From Buxus sempervirens (lineage: Eukaryota; Streptophyta; Magnoliopsida; Buxales; Buxaceae), in contig OX387187.1 in assembly GCA_947561395.2 (NCBI GenBank), positions 36,995,829-37,059,828 on the forward strand: 64,000 bases of DNA, given 5' to 3'. The position numbers and the translations under genes were made by a program. Positions 22,430 through 58,690 of the stretch are shown here, one piece after another (the stretch's first letter is position 1; every line of letters begins with the position of its first letter). Under the pieces are notes generated by a model, which made no database searches, was not told the DNA's origin, and worked only from the letters and a program-made list of their open reading frames with translations.

Positions 22430-22664
22430 CTAGAAGGATGCACGTGCAATACTACACGTGTATAGGAAGGGATGGAGAGAGACAATGTTGGAAGGAACAG
22501 TTGCAAAATTGATTGTTAGTTTTTAGAAAAATTGTAACAGTTTTGATCATTCTATTATTTTATTAATAGATATTTTCAATAGTGTGTAAGGGTTGTTTTG
22601 AAAAGTTACGTATTTTGTTTGGCACGATTCCCAAGGGGCCTCTTCTTATTACATATAGTATAGA
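22430..22664 (-). mobile_element. Mini-Helitron, 235 bp
   Basis: Read on minus it starts TCTATACTATATGTAATAAG and ends CCTTCTAG, flanked by A (22429) and T (22665). The palindrome GCACGTGC lies near the CTAG end. It is the same family as 21665-21907: both contain a block reading gaccattgtat/gatcattctat followed by ttttattaa. Confidence 0.72.
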
Positions 22665-22750
22665 TATGGATGTGAACCTTCAAATGCTTCATAGGTACAC
22701 GTTGTGTGTACTTATGAATCATGATCCTATCTATATACATATATAAAATA

Positions 22751-23293
22751 GGGAAAATTACTGTACACCCTATCTTTTAAAAATTTATTCCAAACTGCAC
22801 TACCTTTACAACTAATTGCCAAGTTTACACTAGTTTTATAAACAAAATGAAGGAATGCCCTTCTACATGTGTCAAGAGACAAAAATTGTCCATTTTACCC
22901 TCGGTTTACAACTCATAAACCAGTTTTTATACTTGTGGTTGAGCATGTCAAGTAAGAAGCAGACACAACAAAAGCACCAATCGCAGTAGTAGCACCAATC
23001 CATGTTCTGTTAATCTTTTAACCATAGAAGAAGGGTAGAAGAAAGGTTTTGATTGAATTTTTTTTTTAGTTTCGAACAACCGAAATAAAGGAGTAAGGTT
23101 CAACAGTTTTATTGTTTAGACCGGTTTGTGAGTTGTAAACCGGGGGTAAAAGGGGTATTTTTTGTCTTCTGATATATGCAGTAGGGCATTCTGTCATATT
23201 GTTTATAAAATAAGTGTAAACTTGGTATTTAATTATGAAGGTAGTGTATTTTGGAATAATATTTTAAAAGATAGTGTGTACAGTAATTTTCCC
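22751..23293. mobile_element. Mutator-type MITE (MULE), 543 bp, with perfect 9-bp TSD
   Basis: The terminal inverted repeats are long (about 170 bp per arm) and start gggaaaattactgtacac on both sides. The flanking 9-bp sequence tataaaata is repeated exactly at 22742-22750 and 23294-23302. A related repeat at 28448-28510 carries the unoccupied site with one copy of tataaaata (28471-28479), which proves the boundaries. There is no transposase frame. Nine-bp duplications and long TIRs are typical of Mutator-like elements. Confidence 0.9.
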
Positions 23294-23302
23294 TATAAAA
23301 TA

Positions 23303-23770
23303 TCTTATTTACCAATCAAAAAAAAAAAAAAGATATGGATGTTTTTAATAATTTCCAGAAATTTAGGCGACTATGATTGGCATGGGAACAAGGTTTTTTC
23401 ATAGAGTGGAAATCCAAACACACTTTCTTCCAAGCCTTTATAAGATAAAAGAGGAGAGGTATAATCAAATGAAAGTATATATATTAAAAAAAAAAGGGTT
23501 GTTTGCATCTATAACATCCTTACATTATGACCTATTTGCATCGACATCCTTTTATGTTTTAGTATTTGTATTTGCTCCCTTGACCGTTGGCCCCGTTCCT
23601 GTTCACGAGTTTGAGTTTGAGACGACCACGTACGTGTCGCGAAAATCGAACCCCCAAAAACCCTAGTTCCATGTGTAACTTGGCCGCCATTACTGCAACT
23701 TTGTAATGTCTTGAGCCTTCAAAACCCTAATTCAGACCTGAATCAAACACAGTGAAAGATTTGATCCGAT
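23303..23770 (+). promoter_or_regulatory. 5' flank of the exoribonuclease gene
   Basis: This 470-bp region lies between the MITE and the start codon. It contains an A-run, and near 23620-23650 a GC-richer stretch with acgtacgtgtcgcgaaaatc. From about 23655 it reads like a plant 5' UTR with several aaaccctaat/aaccctag motifs (telo-box-like), common upstream of housekeeping genes. No clear TATA box was identified. Confidence 0.4.
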
Positions 23771-45330
<21,560 letters not shown>

Positions 45331-47211
45331 AACTCCATTGAAGCCAATTTTCTCTGTAATCGATCAATTTTGGTAGATTTAGGAGTGTTGCTAAGACTTA
45401 TATGAGTAATTTCCTTGGCTTTTCATTTGAGTTAAAGAGTGGCCTATGAAGCACTTCACTGCTTGTGCCATACGAAGAATGCGGGAGTAAGTTCCAGTTG
45501 CTGTATGTTTGCACTTGAGAAAATCGAAGAATGGAAGTAGCTCAGAGAAAAGATGCTGGAAATACAAGTAATGGGGACGGAAAGTGTTAGCATTAATACC
45601 ATCTTTCACAGTTTCAAATTGCAGCCATTGTTGCATTAATTTATAGGATTTCTTCAAGCGCATAATTGTGTCATGAAACAATTTCACCAATATATAATAA
45701 AAGGACTGTTGAGAGCTGTCTTTCTTATTTCTGTTTTACATCTCTGATTTTTTTGTTTTTTTGGTAAACTGTTTTTATTTTTGGGAATCTGTCCAGGTAT
45801 TAATTCTTGTCATTTTTATCTTATATCTTAAAAATTTTTTTTTTGATATATTTGTTTGGGTCACATAGATTCCAACTATTTTATTCGAAATGTCTTAGTT
45901 GGAAGGTACCAAGCACTCTCCCTTTATTTGATGAAGGCGGGTTCTAAACCTAGGCCTTGCTTATAAATATCACAAGCTTTGCGTTGTCAAGTACTCTCTC
46001 TTTATTTAGTGAGGGCAGGTTCTAAACCTAGGCCTTTGATGTGAATGTCAAAAGGCTTTGCTTTGCAACCCTACCAAGTGATCCCCTTTGTCAACCTTTT
46101 TAAAGAAGAAAATGAAGCTTGGTTTAGATGAAGAATATAGGAATGGTTTAAGGAAAGCTTGTGATATGGCCTTTTCTTCTATTTTCAATAAGAACATCCA
46201 TAATATAGCTCTTAATTCTTCATCGAAGGTTCCATCAATGTCCTCTCTCAAAGAAAAGTGATCTTGCCTCAGAAATAATTTATTTTTTTAAAGAAAATTT
46301 TAATTCTCAATTCAGTATCATTTACATGTCACTTATGAGAAATTTATATTCCTTCTAAAGGATTATAATTAATAAATTTTTTACCTTCTATGTCGTAGTG
46401 AATGGCACGTATAGTATAGTTCTCTAGCTTGATTTTAGTTTCTGATAATGATAGATCATTTAATTTTTTTTTTCTGTTATTTTATTTTCAAAAATCCAAA
46501 TTTTCCAAACATAATTTCAACAACATTGTGAAAGTCGGAAGGTATGCGTTTCGTTTTAGTCCAGATTGTAATTACAAAACATGTATATCATATTAATTGT
46601 AAATATTTTTTTAAAAAAAAAATCTACGAGTGCCTTATACGAATTATACTATTTTAATTTTAAAAAGATTTTGAAATTATAAATATATTTTTTTAAAACT
46701 TAATATTACTATTTTATTCTATTTTTATAAATAATTCAAAGTACAATATCTATATTATGTACAAAAGGGAAGTGTGGAAGCGCATCAAAAATCATATCCT
46801 TTTTTCCCATATGCACGACTTTCCCAAAAAACCCTTGCCTCTTGTTGTAATGACATCATTAATATACGGTTAAAATAGTCAAAATGTTACCTATCACTTA
46901 AAATTCGGACAGTTATAAAACCATTTGCTCTCTCCACAATATAAAAGAACCATGGAAGCGTGTCAAAAATCATATCCCTTTTTCTATAATGTCCTTATAT
47001 ATAGTTGTTAAAGTGTATTAATATAGGGGAATAACTGTTTTTTTCTTTCCAACATATTTAAAATTTCGTTAAATTTGAACAGTTATAAAATAGTTCCACT
47101 TATCCTTGTCTTAAATCCCTTCTCGAAGAGAATATAGTTACGTATCCCGGTGCAATGTAGCATTCCTTGCAGCATTCTTTAATTATTATTTTTTCTCAGG
47201 GTAGGGTTTAT
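45331..47211. other. XRN 3' flank and intergenic region
   Basis: The first 400 bp is presumably XRN 3' UTR. Phrases agcgcatcaaaaatcatatc (about 46790) and agcgtgtcaaaaatcatatc (about 46960) form a diverged direct repeat of about 170 bp period. The copy start tatctatattatgtacaaaa resembles a Helitron 5' end, but no 3' end was found. No gene was recognised. Confidence 0.45.
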
Positions 47212-47784
47212 TAGGGGTGCAACTTAGGTATGGTTAAAACCGAACTCCAACTAACCCAAACCAACTTTGGTTTGGTTTTTATAGCGGTTCAGTTCAGTTT
47301 CAGTCCAAAAATCCCTAAACCAAACCAATTAAATCAGTTTGATTCTGGGTATGTTTGGTTAAACCAAACTGAACCAAAACCGAACCGAATTCATGTATTT
47401 CTCTAAATTGAACTAAATCAAACTGAATTCATATATATATTATAATATATAATCTATATTTTATATATATAAAATATAATATATGTTAAACTTTCAGGAA
47501 AAATCCCTTGTTTGAGGATATTACGAAAAATCCCTTGTTTGAGGATATAATAGTTTAAAGTTTACCTTTAAACTTTGAGGATATTACGAAAAATCCCTTG
47601 TTTTAAGGATATAATAGTTTAAAGTTTACCTTTAAACTTTGAGGATATTACGAAAAATCCCTTGTTTGAGCATAAAAATGTATTGGTCTAACCTGAACCA
47701 AATAGTTTTCATGTAGTTCAGTTCGGTTCGCTTTGATCTTGGGTTGAACTCAATCCGAACCGAACCGACCCGATTTGTACCCTA
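47212..47784. mobile_element. hAT-type element, about 573 bp, upstream of the uL18 gene
   Basis: The ends read taggggtgcaacttagg and, inward from the right, tagggtacaaatcggg. The flanks gggtttat (47204-47211) and gggctgat (47785-47792) match at six of eight positions, compatible with an old 8-bp duplication. Subterminal regions carry opposed ggttcggttt/aaccgaacc blocks. Its right end lies about 150 bp from the start codon of the next gene, so it borders or overlaps that promoter. Confidence 0.6.
47514..47670. repeat. 63/64-bp minisatellite with internal palindrome
   Basis: Units begin gaggatattacgaaaaatcc at 47514, 47577 and 47641, giving two full units and one partial. Each full unit contains agtttaaag-tttac-ctttaaact, a perfect 9-bp-stem hairpin. 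It sits inside the hAT-type element. Confidence 0.85.
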
Positions 47785-47936
47785 GGGCTGATCTTGCTCT
47801 CCGTCTAAAACCTGAATGTCTTCCATGTAACTGATTTTCATTTTTCCTTTTTTTTTTTTTTCTCTTTAATCTTCTTCTTAGCTAAGATCTCTTATCTCCC
47901 AAAATCTGAGAAACAAAAGGGCAAGAATAGAAGAAG

Positions 47937-50565
47937 ATGGCGATATCTTCAGCTCCATCGTCATTCCTTTTTTCGTCAGAGTTCAATCAAACTCACATAC
48001 AAAAACCCACTTCGCTCTCATGGTCCTCTTCGTTTCCCCAGTTGAACATTTCCATCCACTCAATTAAAACCCCATCTTCTTCGACACCCAGAAATGTAAG
48101 TTATCCATCTTCACAAAACCCACTATCTTTATCTGCTCTAAATGTTTTCATTTTTTTTAATTCTCTTTTCAATTTGGCTTCTATGATCGCAATACAGTAA
48201 CACTGCGGTCCTTTTCTGCCCTTTGGTTAATTATTAGAAATTTTTTTGGTTTTTTCTCGCATCATGTGTGAACTGGATTCCGGCTAAAATTCAGAACCCA
48301 GTTTGTTATTACCTGCATTCCCAGACTTTTTATAGTTTAGTTTATGAAGTTGGTATTTTCTTTTGTTTTATTCTTCCTTTTTTCCAAAAATTGTTTGGTA
48401 GTATTTCTAATAGCAGGTTTCTGGATTTTATGCATAGAGTGACGAAATTGGTTGGATCATGAAACCTAATTCAGTTGTGGATTCCATACCAATTTAGCAT
48501 CATAAACGTTTGAGTGTGAAATTTGGCGCTATACTTTTGACTATTGTGGTGGAAGAACAACAATGCAAAGTATCTCAGGAAAAAAAATTGCAGTCAAATG
48601 ATAGTTTAAGGGTGAAACCCACTTTGGACTTGCTTCTGCTTTCTTATGTATGTTCTAAGTTGAAATTGGAAGTTACTAAGCGTTTAACAGCATGAGAAAC
48701 TTTGTAGGAGGTGGTTACTGAATCGTGCTCGGCTTTTTTAATCTTGATGATGTTACTATGAATCTGGATAATATTGAAGTTGAGGGAAAACTGGATGGAC
48801 CATGGAAATTAAACCAATGTAAGATTTGAAAGTCTCAAGAATGCCGGATTTTAAGATTTTTTGTGTTTGAGAGTGAATGTTATTATATGAACTAAGCTTT
48901 TTCTAATTACATACGAGACGGGTTAATTATTACCATACGTTAAAATGTAGATAAATTCCAGCCTTCTGTATTGGTGAGTGTTGTTATGTGCTTGTGATCA
49001 GTTTTCTTCATCTAGCTTATTGAGACAGTTTTGGCCTGACCAAAAAGGGAATAAAAAAAAAAAAAGAAGAAGAGAGAAATCAGAGAGAAGTAAATGATGA
49101 CACCAGATCAGTTTGACAAAAATTACGGAAAATAAAGTATATAAAGAAGTATGGTTGTGTTCTTTCATTCAACAGCATCTCTGTAAGCATTGATCTTATC
49201 CATTTGAGTTCTAGCTCTAGAGTGGGCATCAAGATGCTGGCGCTGGTCTGCGACTTTGCTTTGTGTATCACAACTGAACAGCCTGGATCGACGCATTAAT
49301 GGGACAATTTTTACAATTTGGGTGTGGGTTTTATGAAGTATGATGAACAGAAACTTTCAACTTATATATACTGCCAATGTTAATTTTCGGTACACCTGTG
49401 CTATTTTGATATCTAGGCTTTATCTGTTGCTTATGTGAACAAAGAGTGTGACACAGATATAATGAGGATTCTCTTCATGGGAGTTTTGGTTTTATGCTTG
49501 TGAAACTTCCATATTATCTCTCCATCACTCTAGAAAGCAATCTCAGCCCTTTGCTCTCAATTTCAGGTGGAAGAGGCTGTTTCTAATTCTTTTATAATTT
49601 TTTGGTGGGCATCATTCTTGTAATTTGGTTGGTTCAGTGTTCATAATATAGGGGTCATTGATATCGTTATTGTTCTGTTGTTTATATTGTGGGCATGTTG
49701 TCACTTTCTGTTGGTTAGAGAGTTGGGATAGTTGGATATCTCGAATTTAGCGAAGATAACCTTACTTGGACGCTGTTAGAGGGGATTTATGGAGCTTTTT
49801 CTAGTATAATTAGCAATTTGATGCTCCAAAAATAAATAAATAAATAAGCAAAGAAGAAGAAGATGATGATAATGAAGACTGAGAGAGAAATAAAAAGGAA
49901 TTCTTGGATTGTTTTTGCATGTGGATTTCTGACTGGCTGTAAACCTTTATTTATTCGTTTGTTGCTTTCATTTTTTTCAATGTGTACTTGCTATTTGGAC
50001 GGATCCAGTCTCATTTTGCACAAATATAACCATCAAAGAGTTTCTATATCTTATACGCTGCTTCAATTGGTTCTTTGGTTCATATTAGTCTTCATGAATT
50101 TGGTTAGTTAAACCTCTAAATGAAGATATAAACTGAAGTATCTGATTTCTATCGCACGTCAATCTGCAGGGTGGGGTGGTTCAAGCTGCATGGACTCGTA
50201 GATCTCGGAATGAAGCTGCAAAGAAACCCAACAAGAAATCATGGAAGCAAAGGACAGATATGTTCATGAGGCCTTTTTTACTAAATGTATTTTTCTCAAA
50301 GAGGTTTATCCATGCTAAGGTTGTGCACCGAGGAACCAGCAAAGTGATTTCTGTAGCTAGCACGAACGCGAAGGATCTGAGAAACACTTTGCCCTCACTT
50401 ACCGATCACAATGCATGTAGAATTGTTGGAGAGCTTATTGCAGAGCGATCAAAGGAAGCAGATGTTTTTGCAATGTCTTATGAACCAAGGAAAGACGAGA
50501 GAATTGAAGGTAAGCTTGGCATTGTACTAGACACTGTGAAGGAGAATGGTATAATTTTTGTCTAA
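47937..50565 (+). CDS. uL18 (L18p/L5e) family ribosomal protein, probably organellar
   Basis: Two exons, 47937-48095 and 50170-50565, are separated by a 2.07-kb phase-0 GT-AG intron, giving 184 residues. The N-terminal 50 residues are rich in Ser, Thr and Pro with almost no acidic residues, typical of a plastid (or dual) transit peptide. Exon 2 encodes the conserved domain: RSRNEAAKKPNKKSWKQR, FFSKRFIHAKVVHRGTSKVI, TNAKDLRNTLPSL and a C-terminal KLGIVLDTVKENGIIFV. This matches the plant 'Ribosomal L18p/L5e family' protein like At3g20230, which binds 5S rRNA in its bacterial relatives. I see no second coding exon inside the intron. Its role as a true L18 versus a divergent paralogue is uncertain, because plants have a separate canonical chloroplast L18. 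Confidence 0.85.
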
Positions 50566-52185
50566 ATGGAGCTCCCAAGTGACTAGTTGTTGGGTTTTGA
50601 ATTGCTCCCACCATTGATTTAGGGTACCATAGCTTGATGATAACTTCATCCCCACCTGATTAGAAGGAAATGTATAGAGAATGTTAATTTTCTTGGTGCT
50701 ATGGTCATTTAATCGGTAGAATATGTTCAATTTCACTTCCTTTTCTTTTTTGACCTTTTTTTATTGTAAACTCATTTGGAACAGACCGAACTCCTTGGAG
50801 CACATTTTATATAGGAATATCGATTTCCATGTATCTTTCTGAGTCACATAAGTACAAAAATTTTGATGATTTCACTTCTAGTTTCCTACACATTCCTGTA
50901 AAGCGAAGCACATTTTTAAAGATTATAAGCTCTTTGGGAATTAATATTTGAGAAAAGGAATGGTATAAAAGGCTATTGGTGGATTGTTGCGTGACAAACA
51001 TCATTATGTAATGATCATTCAAATATATAGACCTCCGCAAAGGGGACACCAATATGAATAAAACAGTTTTCACAATTACATTAAGCCGTTGCGATAAAAA
51101 GATCAATACAAAGGCACAGAAATTCTCAAATAGATTATGATCTTCTAAGAGTACCATATGCACTCCTTTAGGACTCTATAATATTACATCATATGCGGCC
51201 ATCGCTGTACTACCACCTGCAAAACCAACACACATAAGATCAATACAAGAAGATACTTAGGCAGAAGAGAGATTGGAAAGCTTAAAAGCAGAATGAAAGC
51301 AGGAGAAGAGAAAGAAAGGAGGAAACAGCCCAAAAAATCCAGGTCTAATACACTTGAAATTGCCGTAATAACCTCACATGAAATCTAGCTGTTTCTTAAA
51401 TAATTGTTGGGTGCAGTCCTCAGCTTATGCAAGAACAATGTTTTGATTATTCAAATTTATGAATATGAGAATGTTTGAAAGAAGACATAAATATCCATAG
51501 ATATCTTAAATCCTAGGTAGGTCGTTTGACGACAATATGCACATCTTGAAGTTCTTGAACAATGTTTTACCTCAAATCTCTTCTTTATCTTAAGCATTGC
51601 AGATGCAGTTGTAATATCTAAGCAGCCTGCAGATCACATAAGACAACCATATAAAAAGAATGAGGAATGGTGCATGAACTCAGGAATAAGTCATTACAAA
51701 GTTTTAAAATTTTCATAAACTCATCAGTAATTAAACTCAGATAACGTTTCTAAGCCCATTGTGGTATCTTATAAAATTTGCCATGGTGGGGGCAATAATC
51801 CTCCCTTCTGCAAGCAAAAAACCTAATAAGTTCACATCCATCGGAACAACTTCAACCATGGGAGAAAACATTGATTACTGTTTGCAGTATGAATTCCAAG
51901 GACTAGATCAAACTGCCATGTAGACTGAAATTTTGCCTACATGGTAGGATGGGGGACCATTTACAGTTTTGAGCTGTCCAGACCAATTTCCAAAACTTAA
52001 TCCAAAAGTTCTGGTAACCCACCCACCTCCATAACGAGGATTAGGAGTACATGTTTTTCCCAGCGGCCATTAATTCCACACCAGAGAAAGTTATTGCAAG
52101 GCAAGATTAAATATTATTATGCACATATATTTTACATGCGAATTATTGTTCTGTGGATGAGTTTTTACAAGTATCAAGGAACAGG
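50566..52185. other. Convergent 3' flanks of the uL18 and UMP-CMP kinase genes
   Basis: This intergenic region lies between two tail-to-tail genes and should hold both 3' UTRs. Near 51630 the minus strand reads ctgcag|GCTGCTTAG, a possible alternative terminal exon for the kinase (see that entry). Nothing else coding is recognised. Confidence 0.5.
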
Positions 52186-56193
<4,008 letters not shown>

Positions 56194-56929
56194 CAGTATC
56201 AACTATAATGCGTTTGAATACGTTACCTGCAGAAAATCAACCTGTAAAATGAATAAAATATATATTTGTTAAAATTCAAAAGAAAAAAAAAGGTATAATC
56301 TATAGTAATTTTCACAATTAACAAAAATTCGAGAATAAGTCGCCTGTTCTGAAACTCTGGAATAATTATATCTCATTTACATTTTCTTCAAAAAAAGATG
56401 CAATTCAGTGGATTAATTTCTCAACTTTCCACTATAGCATGGTATCATTCAATATGAAAAACTTTTACAAATCTCCATCTCCATCCAAAACAACTCTGAA
56501 GAAACGAGACGGATCACACCAGATCACATGACAGACAACAACAAAAGTCCGGATAATTTGACCTAAACCACATAACATTTCATGTCAAACCAGATCTGAC
56601 ACCGAGCAACCACAAATAATCAACTTGAAGAAAGATTCGCCATTGCTCAGATCCACGTATAACTTACAGAGATTTGAAAAATGCAAGCATGAATTCAAGC
56701 TAAGAAAACAAAACAGAACGTCCTAGAAATCAAATTCAGAAAACGAAATCTAGTCATTACAGCTGAGAAGGCAGAAATGAGCTCTCAGATCGGACGAAAC
56801 AGAGACTCGGATCAACAAGATCAAGAAATACCTGATCAATAACGCCTAGGAACGAAGCTTTTAACAGCCAGTCGAGATGAAGAATATAGAAGCTTTAATC
56901 TTCGAAGTTGCGCAGAGCGAGGGATACTG

Positions 56930-57115
56930 TTGAGAAGAGAACGGAGAGAGAAGGAATAAAGCGGAACGAACGGTTTGTTAGGGCAGTATATATCGCGCTC
57001 AAATCACCTCTCTAATCCCAAGAAATTATTTTTCAAAAAGTAATTTTATTTTATTCTTGCGCTCTTTCTTTTTTCTTAAAAAGGAAATTAGAAAAAAAGT
57101 GTTGCCACGTGGGAG
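56930..57115 (-). promoter_or_regulatory. Putative UMP-CMP kinase core promoter
   Basis: On the minus strand a TATA-like gcgatatatactg lies at about 56984-56996, and a G-box CACGTG (57106-57111) about 115 bp further upstream. The sequence just downstream (56890-56950) is purine-rich on the plus strand and CT-rich on the minus strand, typical of plant 5' UTRs. The first UTR exon probably lies between about 56830 and 56950. This is inferred from motifs only. Confidence 0.4.
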
Positions 57116-57656
57116 ATCAGCAATAAATTCTTGGTCCAAGCTTCAGGTATTTACGCAGAAGCTGTGGCGTTCAATGAACGCTCTGTGTAATTAAATCAAG
57201 GATGTGCATCTTTTTGAAAGTTAAGGATGGCAATGAAGCGGATAAAACGGATATTCCATTAAAAAGTTGGAGTAATGTTCGAGTTCCTACAAATGGACCA
57301 CCTTTATCGAAGGGAATGAGGCAAGTTAATGTTGGATGCAAGAATGATTATTCCTAACTTTTGGAAACTAAGACCTGAGGCTGAGTTAAACAACTAAATA
57401 CCCATTAGGGCAATTTGTTTGGTTAAAACTTCGGTTCGGTTTGGTTTGGATTGGGTTATAAAGATATGGTTTGGTTTTGGTCGATATGTCGATTAAACTG
57501 AATTGAATCAAACAATACTTGTATCTATATATAAAGTGAACTGGGGGTTTTTTGCCTAGCATTATGTAACAAAAGATGCACTCCAATTTTTCCCAGTTTC
57601 ATAAGTCTGCTACCATCATGTTAGCATAATCATTAATTGAATGAAATCGTATGCGA

Positions 57657-58690
57657 TTTTGGCCTAAATTAGCCCTTGCTTTTAAAGGAGGGTGTTTCCA
57701 CATGAAATATTATATGGTTAGTGTTTTTCTAAGTGAATTCTGCATAAAACATTTATAGAAAGTAAAAAGCATTAATAGCAGGATGCTCCTAATTCAAAAG
57801 CAGAAGCTACTTAACTAGGCTTCTTTGTTTCTAATTTGTTAAGCGCATACATTCCCCTAATATATACATGAATTTGACTCAATTTTCAGGCTAGAGTTAT
57901 CGATTTAGGTTAGTTTTGGATTGACAGTCACAAAACCATAGTTAGATAGTGATAGAAAATCTTCATCAATACCAAAAAAAAAAGAAAAAAAAAAGAAAGA
58001 AAAAAGAAAAGTTACAGGAAATCTTTATCGGATTTGCTAAAAGTGAAAACGAAAGCATATGAGAATCTTGTCGTCTTCCAACGGTGGTCGCTCCTTAAAA
58101 CACGGATCTTAACGACCGTGTCGGTGGATGGTCCTGTTCGGCCAGATCCACAAGGCACCAATCAATCCGATACACATCTTGATCTGAAAGGTAAAAACGC
58201 GTTGACCATTACATGTATCATTTTGACAATGATCAAACCTCGTTCTAGAAGTGAACCACCTGTCGGGTCAGAATATTCTTTTCTTAGTAAAAACACTCCT
58301 ATTCAGAATAAGAGAAATATAAGGAAAGAAGAGGGAATAAATTTATTCTTTTATACCCAAGTTTTTTGCCCCACATTTTATACCCAAAATGCTCTTTAAT
58401 TTTTTCAGATTTTGTAGGTTTGTTGCACCACTATAACATCAAAACTAACCTAACTAACTAATGAAATCATCTATAATTTGTGTCTAAATTGGCCCTTTGC
58501 TTTTAAAGGGGATGCTTCCATATAAAGCATACCATGATTAGTGTTTCTTTAAATGGATACAAAAAAAGTCAAAATAGTGATGTGGGCTACTCTACATAAA
58601 AATATCCCACTTCAAAAGCAAAAGCCATTTATCTAGGTTTCTTTGTTTCTAATTTGTTACGCATATAGGGCGTGCATTTCCCTAATTCTC
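57657..58690. repeat. Diverged direct repeat pair, about 220 bp each
   Basis: The left copy (about 57657-57880) and right copy (about 58480-58690) share, in order, gcttttaaagg, tgattagtgtt-type words, a stretch around aaaagcagaagc/aaaagcaaaagc, and ctaggcttctttgtttctaa. They could be the two LTRs of a small retroelement with about 600 bp between, or a plain duplication. The ends are not sharp. Confidence 0.5.
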
